The position numbers were made by a program, and so were the translations under genes. A DNA stretch of 64,000 bases from JALORV01 sp963703945 (GTDB lineage Bacteria; Pseudomonadota; Gammaproteobacteria; Burkholderiales; Burkholderiaceae_F), in the NCBI GenBank assembly GCA_963703945.1, contig CAVPGM010000010.1:147237-211236 (forward strand), written 5' to 3'. Of the stretch, positions 59,805 to 64,000 are shown in pieces. The notes under the pieces are model-generated. The model was not told where the DNA came from, ran no database searches, and saw nothing but the letters and a program-made list of their open reading frames with translations. Every line of letters begins with the position of its first letter. Position 1 is the stretch's first letter.

Positions 59805-61067
59805 ATGATCGGCAGGAAGCTCATTGTCGTCATCGCCGCCATAGTCGCCCTCACCGGGGGCGTGCTGTTGGGTTTGTATGGTCTCGGGCTGGGCCCATTC
59901 GCTCCCGCCTCAACCGGGCAGGAACCGGTCGCCGACGCGGGCTCGGCAAGCAAGCCGCCGGCCGAACCCGAAGCCGCCGCAAACGCTCCCGAGACGCCGG
60001 CGCCAAAGCCGCAAGTCAACGCGACGGGCGCGCCCACGCCGCCCTCCGAGCCGACCTCGGTGCCGACCTTCGACGTGGTCGTCATCGAGCCGAACGGCGA
60101 GGGCGTGATCGCCGGACGTGCGGCGCCGGGCTGGCATGTGAGCGTGCAAAGCGAGGGCACAAAGGTCGCCGAGGCCAAGGCCGATCTGCAAGGCGAATGG
60201 AGCGTGGTGTTGGAGAAGCCGCTCTCGGCCGGCGATCATGCGCTGTCGTTGAAGATCACCTCGCCGGATGGGACGCGTGCGCTGTCCTCGCAGGAATCCG
60301 TGCGCGTCGCGGTTGGCGCCGATGCGAAACAGGCAAGCGCGCCGGCCGGCATAGAGGGGGCGGCCACGGCAGCCCTGCCCAAGCCCGTGCCGCAAGCCGC
60401 CGCGCCGGCACTTGCTCCGTCTCAGCCCGCCGCGGTGGAGGCCACTCCGCCAGAGGGGAATGCGCAAATCGCGCGGGCCGACGAAACGCCGGTTGCCGCG
60501 GCCGGGCCGCGCGCGACGGCGCGGAGCGAAGCGGCAGCGCCCGCGCCTCGGCCGACGCTGGTGTTCAAGACGGCGGACTATGTGGATACGGGGACGGCCA
60601 CCGGCACCGTCACGCTGTCCGGCATTGCCGATCCCGGAGCGCAGATCTCGATTTTCTCCGATAATGCGCTGATTGCCGAAGCGCGCGCCGATCGCGATGG
60701 ATCGTGGCGCGTCGCGGTGCAGAAGAAGCTCGGCATGGGCCAGCATAGCTTCCGCGCGGAGCAGGCAGGCGCCGATGCAGGCGGGCTCGCGCACACCGCC
60801 ATGGTGACGATCGAGCGGGTCGAGCCCAAGCCGGAGCCGCCCAAGGCGCAGCCCGTGGCGACGGGACCATCCACGGTCGTTGCCGCCGAGACGAAGGAAA
60901 GCCCGGGGACTTACATCATCCGCCAGGGCGACACTCTATGGGCCATCGCCAAGCGGTATCTCGGCAGCGGGTTGCGCTATACGTCGATCTTCCAAGATAA
61001 CCGCAAGGTGATCCGCAACCCCAACCTCATTCATCCCAAGCAAGAGCTTAGCGTGCCCGACCACTGA
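59805..61067 (+). CDS. LysM protein with Ig-like repeats
   Basis: 421 residues. MIGRKLIVVIAAIVALTGGV with GLYGLGLG forms an N-terminal membrane anchor. Two Ig-like repeats follow: first at VVIEPNGEGVIAGRAAPGWH, EWSVVLEKPLSAGDHALSL; second at DYVDTGTATGTVTLSGIADP, SWRVAVQKKLGMGQHSFRAE. They are separated by Ala/Pro-rich linkers. The C-terminal LysM domain (GTYIIRQGDTLWAIAKRYLG, RYTSIFQDNRKVIRNPNLIH, PKQELSVPDH) binds peptidoglycan. The gene follows the related exported protein. Likely a periplasmic peptidoglycan-binding protein; the precise role is unknown. A strong terminator lies downstream. Confidence 0.85.
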   Translation: MIGRKLIVVIAAIVALTGGVLLGLYGLGLGPFAPASTGQEPVADAGSASKPPAEPEAAANAPETPAPKPQVNATGAPTPPSEPTSVPTFDVVVIEPNGEGVIAGRAAPGWHVSVQSEGTKVAEAKADLQGEWSVVLEKPLSAGDHALSLKITSPDGTRALSSQESVRVAVGADAKQASAPAGIEGAATAALPKPVPQAAAPALAPSQPAAVEATPPEGNAQIARADETPVAAAGPRATARSEAAAPAPRPTLVFKTADYVDTGTATGTVTLSGIADPGAQISIFSDNALIAEARADRDGSWRVAVQKKLGMGQHSFRAEQAGADAGGLAHTAMVTIERVEPKPEPPKAQPVATGPSTVVAAETKESPGTYIIRQGDTLWAIAKRYLGSGLRYTSIFQDNRKVIRNPNLIHPKQELSVPDH

Positions 61068-61123
61068 TGTGCTTGGCGTGGGGGGTGTCGGAACCTATAT
61101 TTCCGGGATAGGGGGCTTAAGGT

Positions 61124-61149
61124 CGGGCAGCGTGTTCGCTGCCCTTTTT
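61124..61149 (+). terminator. Rho-independent terminator after the LysM gene
   Basis: GGGCAGCG and CGCTGCCC pair around a TGTT loop and are followed by six T residues. It lies 57 bases after the LysM stop codon and before the ABC transporter start. Confidence 0.85.
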
Positions 61150-61209
61150 TGCCAGGTGGACGATCCGCCCCATTAACCCGGCGGACAATCCGCCCCATAA
61201 AGCGATTTC

Positions 61210-63144
61210 ATGCAAGACCGGTTGCCGCAATCTCGAAGCGACGCCGTGCTTCAGGCACGGACGGGAGATCTCAGCGTGCTGCGCGAGTTGGCGCCGTATG
61301 TCTGGCCGGCCGATCGCCCCGATCTTCGGATGCGGGTGGTGTTCGCGCTTCTGGCGCTCGTCGTCGCCAAGGCGATCACGCTTACCGTGCCGATCGCCTA
61401 TAAGGCTATCGTCGACCTCCTGACCGGCGAGGCGAGCGCGGGCGAAATCGCCGGGCTCTCGGCGCTCGGTCTCGCCGCCGGGCCGGCCATGCTGATCGTT
61501 GCCTATGGTGTGGCCCGCGTGCTGATGGTGCTGTTCGCGCAATTCCGCGACGTGTGGTTCACCGTGGTCGCCCAGCATGCCGTGCGCGAGCTCGCCAACC
61601 GCACCTTCAGGCATCTGCATGAGCTCTCGTTGCGCTTTCATCTGGAGCGCCGCACCGGGGGCTTGAGCCGCGTCATCGAGCGCGGCGTCAACGGCGTCGA
61701 CACCATCGTGCGCATGGCCGTGCTCAACTCGATCCCGACCGCGGTCGAGCTGGCGATGATCTCCGGTCTGGTCGCCTGGTATTTCGGCTGGATCTATGTG
61801 GTGGTCGTGCTGCTCACCGTCGGCGTCTATGTCTGGTTCACCTTCTGGGCCAGCGAGCGGCGCATCTCCATCCGCCGCGACATGAACGAGTCCGACACCG
61901 AGGCGCATTCGAAGGCGGTCGACAGCCTGCTCAACTACGAGACGGTGAAATATTTCGGCAATGAGGAGCATGAGGCGCGGCGTTTCGATGCCTCGATGGC
62001 GCGCTACGAGAGAGCGGCGATCCGCACCTATACCTCGCTCGGGGTGCTGAATACCGGGCAGGCGGTGATCTTCACGCTGGGCACCGTCGCTTGCATGCTG
62101 CTCGCGGCACGCGATGTCACGCGCGGAACGCTCACCGTCGGCGACTTCGTGATGATCAATGCGATCCTCATGCAGCTTTATCTGCCGCTCAATTTCATGG
62201 GCATGGTCTATCGCGAGATCAAGCAGGGCCTGATCGACGTCGAGACCATGTTCGCGCTGCTGAACGAGCCGCCCGAGATCGTCGACAAGAGGGGCGCCAA
62301 GCCACTTTCCGTGCGCAAAGGCGAGATCAAGTTCGAGAATGTGTCGTTCGCCTATGAGCCGGACCGGCCGATCCTGAAGAATGTGAGCTTCGAGGTTCCC
62401 GCCGGCAAGATGGTGGCTATTGTCGGGCCGTCGGGCGCGGGCAAATCCACCATCTCGCGCATCCTGTTCCGCTTCTATGAGCTCTCGGGCGGGCGCGTGC
62501 TGATCGACGGGCAGAATATCCGAGACGTGACGCAGGCCTCGCTCAGGGCGGCGATCGGCATGGTGCCGCAGGACACCGTGCTGTTCAACGACACGATCGA
62601 ATACAACATCCGCTACGGCAAGCCGGACGCCACGGTTGCCGAGGTGCGCAAGGCGGCGCGGCTCGCCCAGATCGACGCTTTCGTCATGACGCTGCCGCAG
62701 GGCTATCACGCCCTGGTCGGCGAGCGCGGCTTGAAGCTGTCGGGCGGCGAGAAGCAGCGCGTGGCGATCGCCCGCACCATCCTGAAAGCGCCGCCCATCC
62801 TGATGCTCGACGAGGCCACCTCGGCGCTCGACAGCCATACCGAGCACGAGATCCAAGACGCGCTGGAACGCGTGGCGCGGGAGCGGACCAGCCTGGTCAT
62901 CGCCCACCGCCTCTCCACCGTGGTGCATGCCGACAACATCATCGTGCTCGACCAAGGCGTCATCGTCGAGCAGGGGACGCATCCCGAGTTGTTGGCCCGA
63001 GGCGGACTTTATGCGAGCCTCTGGGCGCGCCAGCGCGAAGCGGACGAGGCGCGCGAGCGGCTCGCCAAGGTTGCCGGCGAGGAGGCGTTGCCGGAATCGC
63101 GGGCGGCCGAGCGCCTCGAAGACGAAGCGCTCGCCTCAACCTAA
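61210..63144 (+). CDS. Atm1/HMT1-type ABC exporter (fused permease and ATPase)
   Basis: 644 residues. The N-terminal half is a six-helix permease (MRVVFALLALVVAKAITLTV, LIVAYGVARVLMVLFAQFRD, LVAWYFGWIYVVVVLLTVGV). Its RTGGLSRVIERGVNGVDTIV is characteristic of the mitochondrial Atm1 branch. The ATPase half has Walker A MVAIVGPSGAGKSTISRILF, Q-loop GMVPQDTVLFNDTIEYNIRY, signature LSGGEKQRVAIARTIL and Walker B ILMLDEATSALDSHTE. Relatives export glutathione-linked compounds or sulfur precursors for iron-sulfur cluster assembly. That is family knowledge; the substrate here is not shown. One intact frame. Confidence 0.92.
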   Translation: MQDRLPQSRSDAVLQARTGDLSVLRELAPYVWPADRPDLRMRVVFALLALVVAKAITLTVPIAYKAIVDLLTGEASAGEIAGLSALGLAAGPAMLIVAYGVARVLMVLFAQFRDVWFTVVAQHAVRELANRTFRHLHELSLRFHLERRTGGLSRVIERGVNGVDTIVRMAVLNSIPTAVELAMISGLVAWYFGWIYVVVVLLTVGVYVWFTFWASERRISIRRDMNESDTEAHSKAVDSLLNYETVKYFGNEEHEARRFDASMARYERAAIRTYTSLGVLNTGQAVIFTLGTVACMLLAARDVTRGTLTVGDFVMINAILMQLYLPLNFMGMVYREIKQGLIDVETMFALLNEPPEIVDKRGAKPLSVRKGEIKFENVSFAYEPDRPILKNVSFEVPAGKMVAIVGPSGAGKSTISRILFRFYELSGGRVLIDGQNIRDVTQASLRAAIGMVPQDTVLFNDTIEYNIRYGKPDATVAEVRKAARLAQIDAFVMTLPQGYHALVGERGLKLSGGEKQRVAIARTILKAPPILMLDEATSALDSHTEHEIQDALERVARERTSLVIAHRLSTVVHADNIIVLDQGVIVEQGTHPELLARGGLYASLWARQREADEARERLAKVAGEEALPESRAAERLEDEALAST

Positions 63145-63165
63145 GCCGCAGGCAGCAAGCGAAGC

Positions 63166-63868
63166 ATGAACGACAAACACGGTATCCTCGACAGCATTCT
63201 TGGCGCCTTCGTGCCGATCCATCCGGACGGCTACAAATTTGTGCTTGGCGCCGCGCTCGCCGCGCTGCTGCTGTTCGCGGTTTTTCCGCCGCTCGGATGG
63301 ATCGGCGCGGTCGCCACTGCGTATTGCGCTTACTTCTTCCGCGATCCGGAGCGGGTGACGCCGCAGCGCAAGGGTCTCGTGACCTCCGCCGCCGACGGCA
63401 AGGTCGCCGCTATCGGCGATGTGATGGCGCCCAATGAGCTTCAGCTTGGGCGCGAGACGCTGAGCCGCATTTCGGTGTTTCTCTCCATCTTCGACGTGCA
63501 CATCGTGCGCGCGCCGGTGGCCGGCCGGATCGCCAGGAGCCATTACGTGCCGGGCGCCTTCCTTAACGCCGAGCTCGACAAAGCGAGCGAAGAGAATGAG
63601 CGGCGCGCATTGGTCATCGAAACCGAGACGGGGGAAAAGGTCGGTCTGGTGCTGATCGCCGGGTTGATCGCCAGGCGGATCGTGACTTTCGTCGACGAGG
63701 GCGCTGAGCGTGGCGCGCGGCGAGCGCATCGGGCTCATTCGCTTCGGCAGCCGGGTCGATGTCTACTTGCCGGCGGGCGTCAACATCCTTGCCGAAGTCG
63801 GGCAGACGGCGATCGGCGGTGAGACGGCGCTCGCGGAGGTCGTGACGGGGCGGAGGTGCGTGCGGTGA
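63166..63868 (+). CDS. psd: Phosphatidylserine decarboxylase (frameshifted in this sequence)
   Basis: Converts phosphatidylserine to phosphatidylethanolamine. The short (alphaproteobacterial) form has an N-terminal membrane segment (FVLGAALAALLLFAVFPPLG) and the core YFFRDPERVTPQRKGLVTSA. Then come ISVFLSIFDVHIVRAPVAGR and LVLIAGLIARRIVTFVDEGA. A break near 63710 (one extra G) precedes ARGERIGLIRFGSRVDVYLP, where cleavage at Gly-Ser gives the pyruvoyl cofactor, and the gene ends TALAEVVTGRRCVR. About 233 residues. The following gene is pssA, the preceding enzyme of the pathway. Confidence 0.92.
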
Positions 63869-63906
63869 GGTCAGTGGCAGCGGCGAGCGCGACGGAGGAC
63901 TAGAGC

Positions 63907-64000
63907 ATGTTTCCTCCCTTTGAGCCGGAGCGCGACGAGCGCAAGAAGAAGCGGCAGAACGTCTTCGCCCGCGGCCAGGTGCCGGTCAGGGTGCTGATCC
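63907..64000 (+). CDS. pssA: CDP-diacylglycerol-serine O-phosphatidyltransferase, 3' end outside window
   Basis: Only about 31 residues are present: MFPPFEPERDERKKKRQNVF and ARGQVPVRVLI. The Pro/acidic start followed by a basic stretch and P-V-R-x-L-I is typical of rhizobial PssA, which joins CDP-diacylglycerol to serine to make phosphatidylserine. Its position directly after psd, its usual partner, supports the call. The active-site motif lies beyond the window, so the identification rests on context and the short N-terminus. Confidence 0.75.
   Translation, partial: MFPPFEPERDERKKKRQNVFARGQVPVRVLI

Overview
The window looks like two unrelated bacterial sequences joined at about position 32,503. 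Positions 1-32,503 are very GC-rich and resemble a gammaproteobacterium; a Steroidobacter/Xanthomonad-like lineage is my inference from gene content. Genes there include hutU, hutI, hrpB, acsA, dacB, a DUF502 gene, nadE and a MEMO1-family gene. Positions 32,504-64,000 resemble a Hyphomicrobiales-type alphaproteobacterium: phasin, DUF2865 protein, class II DAHP synthase, VIT transporter, an Atm1-type ABC exporter, and psd followed by pssA. At the join, two divergent genes (a PEGA/formylglycine-enzyme gene and a phasin gene) both lack their 5' ends. Each half also carries its own glutamine-dependent NAD+ synthetase.

Left half (1-32.5 kb): histidine degradation (hutU-hutI), a thioredoxin-fold lipoprotein, an acetyltransferase, a threonine-aldolase family enzyme, a secretin-domain-like protein, a stand-alone ThiF/E1-like protein, a membrane-anchored hydrolase, a helix-hairpin-helix protein, an NlpC/P60 lipoprotein, HrpB helicase, acetyl-CoA synthetase, a HIT protein, PBP4/DacB, DUF502, a metallo-beta-lactamase fold protein, NadE, a MEMO1-family protein and a TPR/TonB-C protein. 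It ends with a seven-gene leftward cluster (25,971-32,503). That cluster holds a TolQ/MotA-like channel protein, two paralogous membrane-anchored von Willebrand A proteins, an actin-like/FHA protein, a lipoprotein, a small exported protein and the PEGA/formylglycine-enzyme protein. It is the best candidate here for an undescribed multi-protein machine. Nearly every left-half gene is broken by single-base frameshifts. Most of those I could reconstruct are explained by one extra C or G that forms a CpG, so I read them as sequence errors and annotate whole genes.

Right half: 32.5-41 kb is a lower-GC accessory segment. It has a DUF6197 protein, about 1 kb with little coding, a MNT-type nucleotidyltransferase, an unrecognised protein with polymerase-like motifs, a McrB/McrC-type restriction pair (mcrC frameshifted) and a tyrosine integrase abutting a tRNA-Val gene. 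This is the arrangement of an integrated island. From 41 kb the sequence is ordinary alphaproteobacterial chromosome: two secreted paralogues, gph, rpiA-gor-SDR, a YbdK-type ligase, a VIT transporter, class II DAHP synthase, nadE-gltX, a DUF2865 protein, cysS, citramalate synthase, a LOG-family protein, two Ig-like/LysM envelope proteins, an Atm1-type ABC exporter, and psd-pssA for phosphatidylethanolamine synthesis.

Assignments rest on reading translated sequence and remembered family motifs; no database search was possible. Ends of frameshifted genes are approximate.
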